A stretch of 14,267 bases of DNA from JAVVTQ01 sp036653595 (GTDB taxonomy: Bacteria; Bacillota; Clostridia; Oscillospirales; Ruminococcaceae): NCBI GenBank assembly GCA_036653595.1, contig JAVVTQ010000038.1, positions 1 to 14,267 on the forward strand, read 5' to 3'. The notes under the pieces were generated by a model. The model ran no database searches. It was not told where the DNA came from and saw only the letters and a list, made by a program, of their open reading frames with translations. The translations under genes and the position numbers were made by a program. Positions 6,118-13,616 of the stretch are shown here, in pieces. Within the stretch, counting starts at the first letter, position 1; every line of letters begins with the position of its first letter.

Positions 6118-6660
6118 GTGCAAAAAAATAACGATACCTTTGAACAGCGCTTGCAGGACAGCATGCAAAGCATCACTGTTCCCGAGCGCCTTTCACCCGA
6201 AGAAGTGGCTCTGACCTTAAAGCAGCTTCCTCCCAAAATTAAAATCTCCAAAAAAGCTTTCTCGCTTATCGCAGCGGCGGCGGCAGTGGCAATATGCGTC
6301 GGTGTTTGGTATGGGACGGGCTTTTTCGGCTCTCGGCACAACTCCCTTGAGGCACCGGCCGCCTTCGAATCAAAATCTTCACTTTTTGCACCTGAGGAAA
6401 ACTCCTCGGAAATTATAAGCGACACAGCAAACGGCGCATCCAATTTTGATGAGGCCAAAAGCGACGCCGCAAGTGCAGAAAACCCAATGCTTTCAGGAAC
6501 CGGCTATGAGGGCAACTGCCGCTGCGCACCGAAATGTCCCTGCGGCACGGATAAGTGCACCTGTGATTTTCTGTGCCCCGTTTGCCACAAATGCACTTCG
6601 CAATGTGTCTGTGGGGGAACGTGCTCGTGTGCCGAACAACACAAGGACAATCCCGACTGA
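6118..6660 (+). CDS. Probable transmembrane anti-sigma factor with 13-cysteine extracytoplasmic tail
   Basis: This 180-residue protein has a short cytoplasmic N-terminus (1-46), one membrane helix (about 47-69, Ala/Val-rich) and an outside part. The cytoplasmic part contains ITVPERLSPEEV (19-30), a motif I associate with anti-sigma proteins encoded after clostridial ECF sigma genes; the HxxxCxxC zinc motif of ZAS anti-sigmas is absent. The outside part is a low-complexity acidic/Ser linker (75-130) followed by a cysteine cluster. C134, 136, 140, 142, 147, 149, 153, 156, 159, 163, 165, 169 and 171 lie in 38 residues and form five CxC pairs. That spacing looks metallothionein-like and suggests metal or thiol-redox sensing, which is an inference. 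The GTG start at 6118 has an AGGGGG site 7 nt upstream, and the gap to the sigma gene is 11 bp, so the two are co-expressed. Confidence 0.75.
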   Translation: MQKNNDTFEQRLQDSMQSITVPERLSPEEVALTLKQLPPKIKISKKAFSLIAAAAAVAICVGVWYGTGFFGSRHNSLEAPAAFESKSSLFAPEENSSEIISDTANGASNFDEAKSDAASAENPMLSGTGYEGNCRCAPKCPCGTDKCTCDFLCPVCHKCTSQCVCGGTCSCAEQHKDNPD

Positions 6661-6680
6661 TAATGGAGGACGATTGCTTT

Positions 6681-6709
6681 TTGATGTTTTGATGGTATCA
6701 TAATATTAT
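6681..6709 (+). promoter_or_regulatory. Candidate promoter before the small membrane-anchored protein gene
   Basis: TTGATG (6681-6686), a 17-bp spacer and TATTAT (6704-6709) lie in the 86-bp gap after the anti-sigma gene. The third gene may therefore be expressed independently as well as from the upstream promoter. Confidence 0.4.
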
Positions 6710-6746
6710 GTAGCATTCAAAAACTCTGGGCAGGAAAGGTCAAGCC

Positions 6747-7187
6747 GTGAAAAAAATCATCGCAGCGATTCTGCTGTTTGCCGTTGCCGGGGGCATCACT
6801 TATTTATTGAGGGATTATCTCGACAGCAGATCCCCGACATATGCCATACCAAAAATAACCGTCATGGCGGATTTGCAGCCCGTGCCCACCGCCGTAAACG
6901 GATATGAATGGTCCTTTATCACCGCCGGCGCTGTGTCAGAGGAACCGCGCTCAATGCTGGACATCGGGCTAACGCCAAAAAAGCTTCTGGGCGGAGAAAA
7001 TCTCTCGATTGAGTTTTCGCAAAGCCTAAAAAGCCTCAAAATCAGCCACACAAGCAGTTATCGCTATGATTTTTCGCCCACCGATTCGCTCGTCGTCCCA
7101 TTCGAGCACGGCGGCTATATCTACGAGGTTATTGCTGATTTTGAGCGCGGACATGCCGCATATTACTTTTATATTATAGTCGACTGA
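6747..7187 (+). CDS. Small membrane-anchored extracytoplasmic protein, unknown function
   Basis: This 146-residue protein is not confidently recognised. Residues 1-21 (MKKIIAAILLFAVAGGITYLL) form a signal anchor or uncleaved signal peptide; there is no lipobox cysteine, and the protein has no cysteine at all. The remaining 120 residues are predicted to be outside the membrane. They contain GYEWSF (52-57), a Leu/Ser-rich central part, and a beta-rich end with many aromatic residues (YIYEVIADFERGHAAYYFYI), suggesting a small beta-sandwich. The GTG at 6747 follows AGGAAAGG by about 7 nt. It lies 86 bp after the anti-sigma gene on the same strand, so a role in the same signalling unit is plausible but inferred. 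A hairpin with a T-run follows the stop codon. Confidence 0.7.
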   Translation: MKKIIAAILLFAVAGGITYLLRDYLDSRSPTYAIPKITVMADLQPVPTAVNGYEWSFITAGAVSEEPRSMLDIGLTPKKLLGGENLSIEFSQSLKSLKISHTSSYRYDFSPTDSLVVPFEHGGYIYEVIADFERGHAAYYFYIIVD

Positions 7188-7193
7188 CACTAT

Positions 7194-7252
7194 GTCCCCA
7201 ATTGCACATTCACGCATATACTGTTGTGAATAAACAATTGGGGGCTATTTTT
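7194..7252 (+). promoter_or_regulatory. Long hairpin that buries the ribosome binding site of the next gene; possible terminator/attenuator
   Basis: CCCCAATTG (7196-7204) is perfectly complementary to CAATTGGGG (7235-7243). U7195-G7244 and G7194-C7245 extend the stem to 11 pairs. Inside, ATTCAC (7208-7213) pairs with GTGAAT (7226-7231) across a symmetric 3/3 internal loop (CAC/AAA), leaving a 12-nt apical loop. The only Shine-Dalgarno sequence for the 7253 start, GGGGG at 7240-7244, lies wholly in the 3' arm. A T-rich ATTTTTA follows the stem, so the same structure could end transcription of the gene at 6747. Structure is seen by base pairing; regulation is inferred. Confidence 0.6.
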
Positions 7253-9025
7253 ATGCAAAAGGGTTACCTTAGCGTATTCGTTTCCGAATCATTTGAAGCA
7301 AAAGCGGTTCAGACGGCGCTTGTCACCATCACATTTGACGACTGCACCGAAGCGATATATGTCACAGATGCTTCCGGGCAAACCGCACCTGTTGAGCTGG
7401 ACTGTCCCGACAGGTCGCTGTCGCTTTCTCCCGACACGGACGTACCCGTCTATGCCACCTGCCGGGTGTCTGTAAGCTCGCCCAACTACCGAACCACCAC
7501 GGTGAACGGCGTTCAGGTCTTCGCAGGCGAAACCGCTCTGCTTCCCGTCGACCTTCTGCCCATATCTCTTTTGACGCAATTTTCCTGTGACAACTCCCCT
7601 GTCGTCATCGACATTCCGCCAAACGGAATCGACGCCGGCTCCAGCTCCGACAAGCCCGACGAGGGAATATCCAACAATATTTTGGACCGCGTTGTCATCC
7701 CCGAATATATTGTGGTACATCTGGGCAGACCTGCCGCCATCGCTCAAAATGTCTCTGTCAGATTTTCCGACTATATCAAAAATGTCTGTTGCAGCGAGAT
7801 ATACCCCACCTGGCCAGAAAGCGCCATCCGCGCAAATATGTACTGCCAGATTTCACTTGCGCTGAACCGCATATTCACCGAATGGTACAGGAGCATCGGC
7901 CTTGCCTTTGACATAACAAACTCCACAAGCTTTGACCAATATTTCGTTTATGGCAGAAACATCTATGACAATATCAGCCGCATAGCCGACGAGATATTCG
8001 ACGATTTCATAAAGAAAGGGCCCGTGCTGGAGCCGTACTACGCCGAATACTGCAACGGCACCACGGCGACATGTCCCGGTCTAAAGCAGTGGGGAACCGT
8101 CCCGCTTGCACAGCAGGGCTTCACACCGCTCGCAATTCTCCGCTATTATTTTGGAAACACCGTCAACCTGTTTACAGCGCCGATTGTCGGCGGGACGCTC
8201 TCCTCATACCCCGGCACCCCGCTGCGGCTCGGAAGCAGCGGCAGCAATGTCGGCATAATTCAAACACAGCTGACACGAATTCGCAAAAACTATCCCCTTA
8301 TTCCAGTCATCGGCACCGTTGACGGAATTTTCGGTGCCACTACGGAGGCCGCTGTCAAGCAGTTTCAGAAAATTTTTCTCCTCACCACGGACGGAGTTGT
8401 CGGCAAGGCCACCTGGTATAAACTTTCTTATATCTTCGTTGCCGTAAAAAAGCTCGCCGAGCTGACGAGTGAGGGTATCACAAATCCAAATCTGCCGCCC
8501 ACGCCGCCGGGAAATGTTCTCAGACCCGGCTCAACGGGCGACAACGTGCGGCTTGCTCAGTTTCTGCTCAATATCGCAGCCAACTTTGTCTCCGATGTTC
8601 CGGAAACTGCCGTCGACGGAATTTTTGGGAACTCGACCTCGCAGTCAGTGCGGGATTTTCAAAAATTCAGCGGTCTGGTGTCGGACGGCATAATAGGCCC
8701 CGCAACCTGGTCTGCTCTATATGATATTTACTATTCCGTGCTTAACTCCGTGACCGCACCAAATATCACGTATCCCGGCACCGCTTTGCGCGTCGGCTCC
8801 CGCGGTTCGGATGTCGGCATCATGCAGAGATATATCAATTTTATCGGAAGCTATTATACAAAGATTCCAAAGCTCGCAATAGACATGATATTCGGTGCGG
8901 CAACCGCAAATTCGGTCAAGATTTTCCAGTCGCTTTTTGGTCTTTCGCAAGACGGAGTGATTGGGCCTGATACATGGTCAAGGATTGTGTCTGTATACGA
9001 TACGCTTGTTTCGTATGTCCAATGA
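7253..9025 (+). CDS. SpoIID-like domain protein with three peptidoglycan-binding repeats
   Basis: This 590-residue cell-wall-related protein has three parts. Residues 1-105 resemble a carboxypeptidase-regulatory-like beta-sandwich (TITFDDC, TDASGQTAPVELDCPD, then VNGVQVFAGETALLPVDLLP). Residues about 150-312 resemble the SpoIID/LytB lytic transglycosylase fold: VRFSDYIKNVCCSEIYPTWP aligns with the DYL-x-GVV-x-x-EM-x-x-W region, so E182 may be the catalytic Glu. FDITNSTSFDQYFVYG (219-234) and EYCNGTTATCPGLKQWGT (265-282) fit the later motifs. Three PG_binding_1 repeats follow at about 324-392, 423-492 and 512-580, each ending in DG(V/I)(V/I)G-x-x-TW. The third repeat has D544-M545-I-F-G where the others have DGIFG. 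There is no signal peptide, which is odd for a wall-acting protein. ATG 7253 has GGGGG 8 nt upstream, inside a hairpin. It is probably sporulation- or wall-linked. Confidence 0.82.
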   Translation: MQKGYLSVFVSESFEAKAVQTALVTITFDDCTEAIYVTDASGQTAPVELDCPDRSLSLSPDTDVPVYATCRVSVSSPNYRTTTVNGVQVFAGETALLPVDLLPISLLTQFSCDNSPVVIDIPPNGIDAGSSSDKPDEGISNNILDRVVIPEYIVVHLGRPAAIAQNVSVRFSDYIKNVCCSEIYPTWPESAIRANMYCQISLALNRIFTEWYRSIGLAFDITNSTSFDQYFVYGRNIYDNISRIADEIFDDFIKKGPVLEPYYAEYCNGTTATCPGLKQWGTVPLAQQGFTPLAILRYYFGNTVNLFTAPIVGGTLSSYPGTPLRLGSSGSNVGIIQTQLTRIRKNYPLIPVIGTVDGIFGATTEAAVKQFQKIFLLTTDGVVGKATWYKLSYIFVAVKKLAELTSEGITNPNLPPTPPGNVLRPGSTGDNVRLAQFLLNIAANFVSDVPETAVDGIFGNSTSQSVRDFQKFSGLVSDGIIGPATWSALYDIYYSVLNSVTAPNITYPGTALRVGSRGSDVGIMQRYINFIGSYYTKIPKLAIDMIFGAATANSVKIFQSLFGLSQDGVIGPDTWSRIVSVYDTLVSYVQ

Positions 9026-9149
9026 GCCTCACGGCTCGTGCATTTGCTCAAAGCTTTTCTTTGAAGCCACCGCTAAAATTCAGTGCGCAGCAGCCGTTTC
9101 TGATGCAAAGCAGAGCCTTTTTTGCAAAAAGCACTTTCGATTTTTTGAA

Positions 9150-9186
9150 AAGCAGCTGATTTCCATAATCGGCTGCTTGCTTTTGC
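9150..9186. terminator. Hairpin terminator downstream of the peptidoglycan-binding protein gene
   Basis: AAGCAGCTGATT (9150-9161) pairs over its full 12 bp, with one U-G wobble, with AATCGGCTGCTT (9167-9178) around a 5-nt loop. A short T-run follows on the plus strand (GCTTTTG), and a T-rich stretch follows on the minus strand too. It lies about 125 bp after the stop codon. The weak T-tract lowers certainty. The sequence between 9026 and 9149 holds nothing else I can support. Confidence 0.6.
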
Positions 9187-9272
9187 ATATGTCATTTCGT
9201 CAAGGTGCGCCATTTTTATCAACCTTGTTGTGCATACTGCACTAATGTTGAGGGCAATGCAACAAATTTATA

Positions 9273-9281
9273 TGCTATAAT
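9273..9281 (+). promoter_or_regulatory. Extended -10 promoter of the glycogen operon
   Basis: TGCTATAAT is a perfect extended -10 element (TGn-TATAAT) about 73 bp before the glgB start. The -35 position 17 bp upstream (GGCAAT) is poor, which fits an extended -10 promoter that does not depend on it. No other good promoter appears between the terminator at 9150-9186 and glgB. Confidence 0.55.
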
Positions 9282-9354
9282 TCATAAACAACAGTTGAAA
9301 AAGCTCTCATAAATTGTTATTATTATATACAGAAAATGAAACCAGAGGTATCAG

Positions 9355-11271
9355 ATGACATCGAGAAACGATTTTGATTCGTATTTGTTTCATGAGGGCA
9401 CAAATTTTGAAGCAGGCAAGTATCTGGGCTCGCACCGGATGCTTCGCGATGGAAAAGAGGGTGTTGTTTTCCGCGTCTGGGCGCCAAACGCGCGCGGTGT
9501 TTCTGTCGTCGGCGATTTCAACGGCTGGGACGAAAAAGAAGGTGTCATGCAGCTCATCGACGACAATGGAATTTATGAGTTTTTTTGCGTGAATGTCAAA
9601 ATCTATGACTGCTATAAATATCTCATAACCGCAGCTGATGGGCGCGCACTTTATAAGGCGGACCCGTACGCGGTCCATTTCGAGACACGGCCCGACACCG
9701 CTTCAAAGTACTATGACCTGTCAGGCTATGAGTGGCGTGACAGCGAATGGCACAGTTCAAAAAAGCGCGATGCCTTCCATTCCCCGATGAATATATACGA
9801 GCTGCACGCCGGTTCGTGGCGCAGGTATCAAGACGGCAATCTCTACGATTACAGAAAGCTTGCGGACGAGCTGTCGGAATATGTATTGGACATGGGCTAT
9901 ACCCACATTGAGCTCATGCCTGTATCCGAGTATCCCTTTGACGGTTCCTGGGGCTATCAGGTGACGGGCTACTTTGCACCCACCTCGCGTTATGGCACGC
10001 CGCATGATTTCATGTACTTTGTCGACAAAATGCATGAAAAGGGAATCGGCGTGATAGTCGATTGGGTTCCCGCACATTTTCCAAAGGATGAAAGCGGCCT
10101 TTATGAGTTCGACGGAGGCTGCTGCTATGAGGATGCCAACCCATTTAGACAGGAGCACAAGGAATGGGGCACGCGCATATTCGATTATGGCAGACATGAG
10201 GTTCAAAGCTTTCTCGTAAGCAGCGCCGTGCACTGGTTCGACGTTTTTCACATTGATGGCATCAGAGTCGATGCCGTCGCCTCAATGCTCTACCTCGATT
10301 ATGACAGAAAAGACGGTGACTGGCAGAAAAACGTCTTCGGCGGACATGAGAATCTGGAGGCCATCGATTTTCTCAAAAAGCTGAACACCGAGGTATTTAA
10401 GCGTTTTCCAAATGCACTGATGATTGCGGAGGAGTCCACCGCTTGGCCTCTTGTGACAAAGCCCGCCGATGTCGGCGGACTCGGATTTAACTTTAAATGG
10501 AACATGGGCTGGATGAATGACGTGCTGTCATATATGTCGCTCGACCCGCTCTTTCGAAAGGGCAATCACGAAAAGATAACGTTTTCGTTGTTCTATGCCT
10601 TTTCCGAAAACTATGTTTTGCCAATATCGCACGATGAGGTCGTCCACGGAAAATGCTCGCTCATCGAGAAAATGCCCGGCGATTACGAGACGAAGTTCGC
10701 AAATATGCGCGTTCTCTTTGCCTACATGTATGCGCATCCAGGCAAAAAGCTTCTCTTTATGGGACAGGAATTTGCGCAGTTTGTGGAGTGGCGCTTTGCC
10801 ATGGAGCTTGACTGGATGCTTCTCGACTACGAAATGCACAGGAGCTTCAAGCGTTTTGTGAAAGAGCTGAACCATTTCTATCTAGACAGCCGCCCGCTGT
10901 GGGAAATTGACGACAGCTGGGACGGCTTCAAATGGATAAGCCTCGACGATAAGGCGCAGAATATAATCTCTTTTCTGCGCGCGGATCGCGACAAAAACAT
11001 GCTGCTCGCAGTCTTCAATTTCGCGCCTGTAGCCCGCAAGAACTATAGGATAGGCGCACCAATTGCCGGAAAATACCGCGTGGTGCTCAGCACCGACGAC
11101 ATACATTACGGCGGTCAGAGCGCAGTGGCCGACACGCTCATCGCAAGCGAGGACACCCCATATCACGGATTTCCACAATCAATTTCCTTTGATCTGCCGC
11201 CTATGAGCGCGCTTTTTATAAAGGTTCCAAAACAAAAAAAGTCAATTGACAAGGAGAACAACTTGCAATGA
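9355..11271 (+). CDS. glgB: 1,4-alpha-glucan branching enzyme
   Basis: GlgB cuts an alpha-1,4 glucan chain and rejoins the piece through an alpha-1,6 bond, making branch points in glycogen. At 638 residues it is the short form, with one CBM48 domain (about 30-115, with FRVWAPNARGVSVVGDFNGW) and the GH13 barrel. Barrel motifs are GYFAPTSRYGTPHDF (205-219), VIVDWVPAHFP (233-243), GIRVDAVASML with nucleophile D306 (302-312), the acid/base Glu in IAEESTAWP (357-365), and SHDEVVHGK with D427 (425-433). A C-terminal beta domain closes the protein. The ATG at 9355 follows AGAGG by 7 nt. It is the first gene of the glg operon and shares a 4-nt ATGA overlap with glgC. Confidence 0.97.
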   Translation: MTSRNDFDSYLFHEGTNFEAGKYLGSHRMLRDGKEGVVFRVWAPNARGVSVVGDFNGWDEKEGVMQLIDDNGIYEFFCVNVKIYDCYKYLITAADGRALYKADPYAVHFETRPDTASKYYDLSGYEWRDSEWHSSKKRDAFHSPMNIYELHAGSWRRYQDGNLYDYRKLADELSEYVLDMGYTHIELMPVSEYPFDGSWGYQVTGYFAPTSRYGTPHDFMYFVDKMHEKGIGVIVDWVPAHFPKDESGLYEFDGGCCYEDANPFRQEHKEWGTRIFDYGRHEVQSFLVSSAVHWFDVFHIDGIRVDAVASMLYLDYDRKDGDWQKNVFGGHENLEAIDFLKKLNTEVFKRFPNALMIAEESTAWPLVTKPADVGGLGFNFKWNMGWMNDVLSYMSLDPLFRKGNHEKITFSLFYAFSENYVLPISHDEVVHGKCSLIEKMPGDYETKFANMRVLFAYMYAHPGKKLLFMGQEFAQFVEWRFAMELDWMLLDYEMHRSFKRFVKELNHFYLDSRPLWEIDDSWDGFKWISLDDKAQNIISFLRADRDKNMLLAVFNFAPVARKNYRIGAPIAGKYRVVLSTDDIHYGGQSAVADTLIASEDTPYHGFPQSISFDLPPMSALFIKVPKQKKSIDKENNLQ

Positions 11272-12479
11272 AAGAGTGTATAGCAATGCTTCTCGCCGGC
11301 GGTCAAGGCAGCAGACTTTATGCGCTGACTCAGAACGTCGCAAAGCCTGCCGTTCCATACGGCGGCAAATACCGCATCATCGACTTTCCTCTTAGCAACT
11401 GCATAAACTCCGGAATCGACACCGTGGGCGTTTTGACCCAGTATCAGCCGCTCGAGCTAAACGAATACATCGGAAGCGGTCTTCCGTGGGATCTCGATCG
11501 ACTCAACGGCGGCGTACACGTGCTCCCCCCTTATCAAAAGGCCTCCGGGAGTGATTGGTATCTCGGCACGGCAAACGCGATATATCAAAATATAACTTTC
11601 ATCGAGCGCTACAGCCCCGAATATGTGCTCATTCTCTCAGGCGACCACATATACAAAATGGACTATACCGAGCTTCTGGACACCCACAAGAAGAACAACG
11701 CAGACTGCACAATAGCGGTGCTTGAGGTTCCTCTGGAGGAGGCTCCCCGCTTTGGCATAATGAACATCCGTGAGGACGGCTCCGTCTATGAGTTTGAGGA
11801 AAAACCGGCAAAGCCCAAGAGCAATCTCGCTTCTATGGGAATTTATATGTTCACTTGGTCAAAGCTGCGCAAGTACCTCGAAGAAGATGCGGCAAATCCC
11901 GAAAGCGGAAATGACTTCGGTCACGACATCATCCCCATGATGCTGCAAAACAAAGAGCGGATGTTCACCTACAGTTTTGACGGCTATTGGAAGGATGTCG
12001 GCACCATCGACAGCCTTTGGGAGGCGAACATGGATTTGATAGATCCAAACGTCCCCTTTGATCTGTGGGATCCGAACATGAAGATATACACCCGTCCGCA
12101 GGCTAAGCCCCCTCACTACATCTCCGGCTCCGCATGTGTGCAGAATTCCATCGTTTCCGAGGGCTGTGTAATTGATGGAAATGTGGATTTTTCCGTGCTT
12201 TTTGAGGGCGTTGTGCTCAAGGAGGGCGCGACTGTTCGCGACAGCATTATCATGCCAAATGCCGTCATTGAGGAGGGCGCGTCGGTTCAGTACTCGATAA
12301 TCGCCGAAAATGCGGTGATATGCAAGGGCGCGCAAATCGGCGATCGCCCGGAAAACATCACCGACAAGGACAAATGGGGCATAGCGGTCGTCGCCGGCTC
12401 GACAAGAATCGGCAAAAATGCTGTTGTAGCACCAAAGGCTATGATATATAATGATGTTAAGGACGGTGAGCTTGTATGA
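11268..12479 (+). CDS. glgC: Glucose-1-phosphate adenylyltransferase, catalytic subunit
   Basis: GlgC makes ADP-glucose and pyrophosphate from ATP and glucose 1-phosphate, the committed step of bacterial glycogen synthesis. The 403-residue protein has the nucleotide-binding LLAGGQGSRL (8-17), KPAVPYGGKYRIIDF (26-40), LSGDHIYKMDY with metal-binding D126 (123-133), the sugar-phosphate motif FEEKP (176-180), and a C-terminal left-handed beta-helix of hexapeptide repeats from about 280 onward. All catalytic motifs are intact, unlike in GlgD next door. AAGGAG lies upstream inside the end of glgB, and the start overlaps glgB by 4 nt (ATGA), indicating coupled translation. Allosteric control by sugar phosphates is usual in the family, but its type cannot be read here. 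Confidence 0.97.
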   Translation: MKECIAMLLAGGQGSRLYALTQNVAKPAVPYGGKYRIIDFPLSNCINSGIDTVGVLTQYQPLELNEYIGSGLPWDLDRLNGGVHVLPPYQKASGSDWYLGTANAIYQNITFIERYSPEYVLILSGDHIYKMDYTELLDTHKKNNADCTIAVLEVPLEEAPRFGIMNIREDGSVYEFEEKPAKPKSNLASMGIYMFTWSKLRKYLEEDAANPESGNDFGHDIIPMMLQNKERMFTYSFDGYWKDVGTIDSLWEANMDLIDPNVPFDLWDPNMKIYTRPQAKPPHYISGSACVQNSIVSEGCVIDGNVDFSVLFEGVVLKEGATVRDSIIMPNAVIEEGASVQYSIIAENAVICKGAQIGDRPENITDKDKWGIAVVAGSTRIGKNAVVAPKAMIYNDVKDGELV

Positions 12480-13597
12480 CAAACCACAAGACCCTCGGTC
12501 TTATCTTCGCCAATATGCACGACAGCTCTGTTCCCGAGCTCACGGCGGAGCGCTCCATGGCCTCCATGCCGTTTGCAGGGAGGTACCGCCTGATAGATTT
12601 TTATCTTTCCTCACTCGTCGATGCCGATGCCACAAAGGTAGGCGTTGTCACAAAGAGCAATTATCACAGCCTCATGGATCATCTCGGCAGCGGGCGCTCA
12701 TGGGATCTTTCCCGCAAGCGCGACGGTATCTCGATACTCCCGCCCTACAGCTATTCCCCAAACTCAAAGAGTGTCTACCACGGGCGCATAGAGGCGCTAT
12801 ACAATATACTCGAATACATAAGAAATTCCCCTGTGCAGTATGTCGCGATGATGGACTGCGATTACGTCTGTTCCCTCGACTTGGATGATGTCATTGACCG
12901 CCATGTGGAGTCGGAAGCCGACGTGACCATGGTCTGCTGTGATATGTCAGCCACGGAGGAGATATCGAAAAACTGTGTGACCATTCAGCGCGATGCCGAC
13001 GGCCGCATAACCGATCTCATGCAAAACAGGTACGAAAAGGGCGGGCTATTGTCGATGAATGTCATAGTCATCGGCCGCGACCTTTTAATTGATTTGATTG
13101 AAAATGCGCAGAGCAGAATGCAGGTGTTTTTCGAGCGCGACGTGCTCTTGTCGAACATCTTGACGCTCAACATCCGCTGCTATGAGCACCAGGGCTATGT
13201 ACGCCGCATATACAATCTAAACAGCTACTACGAGGCCTCCATGAGCCTCCTCGAAAAGGAAAATCTGGCCGCTCTCTTCGGAAAAAGAACAATATACACA
13301 AAGGTCCGCGATGAGGCGCCGGTCCGCTATGGTTTGAACAGCAATGTCAAGAATTCGCTGGTCGCCGACGGCTGCGTCGTTGAGGGCGTGGTTGAAAACA
13401 GCATCCTTTTCCGCGGCACGCACGTTGCACCCGGAGCTGTCGTTCGCAACTCCATCGTTATGCAGGGATCCTTTATTAAAACAGGCGCCTCCCTCGACTG
13501 TGTGATAACCGACAAGAATGTCACGGTCGGTGAGGGGCGAAAGCTCACCGGCACGGAGAGTTATCCGATGTACATAAAGAAAAAAAGCACAGTTTGA
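12476..13597 (+). CDS. glgD: GlgD, degenerate ADP-glucose pyrophosphorylase subunit
   Basis: This 373-residue GlgC paralogue is found beside glgC in Firmicutes, where it forms a mixed tetramer and raises GlgC activity. The fold is kept, with FAGRYRLIDFYLSSLVDAD (33-51), GSGRSWDLSRKRDG (71-84) and SILPPY (86-91) plus the hexapeptide-repeat beta-helix at the end (from about 280). The nucleotide loop is lost, however: where GlgC has GGQGSRL, GlgD has FANMHDSSVPEL (11-22), and the SGDH motif reads MDCDY (126-130). It is therefore probably catalytically weak or inactive alone. The start overlaps the glgC stop by 4 nt (ATGA). Nineteen bases separate it from glgA. Confidence 0.95.
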   Translation: MTNHKTLGLIFANMHDSSVPELTAERSMASMPFAGRYRLIDFYLSSLVDADATKVGVVTKSNYHSLMDHLGSGRSWDLSRKRDGISILPPYSYSPNSKSVYHGRIEALYNILEYIRNSPVQYVAMMDCDYVCSLDLDDVIDRHVESEADVTMVCCDMSATEEISKNCVTIQRDADGRITDLMQNRYEKGGLLSMNVIVIGRDLLIDLIENAQSRMQVFFERDVLLSNILTLNIRCYEHQGYVRRIYNLNSYYEASMSLLEKENLAALFGKRTIYTKVRDEAPVRYGLNSNVKNSLVADGCVVEGVVENSILFRGTHVAPGAVVRNSIVMQGSFIKTGASLDCVITDKNVTVGEGRKLTGTESYPMYIKKKSTV

Positions 13598-13616
13598 ACA
13601 AAAAAGGAGAGGTATT

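Noticed and set aside
5528..9267. Shared TGCAACAAA upstream of the sigma-factor gene (about 5528) and of glgB (about 9259), considered as an ECF -35 element
   Set aside because: No common -10 element follows at 16-18 bp in either place, and a shared 9-mer in 14 kb is expected by chance.
9757..10251. Minus-strand open frame within glgB, and similar frames in glgC (11859-12482)
   Set aside because: They lie fully inside strongly conserved glycogen genes and show no motifs or ribosome sites.
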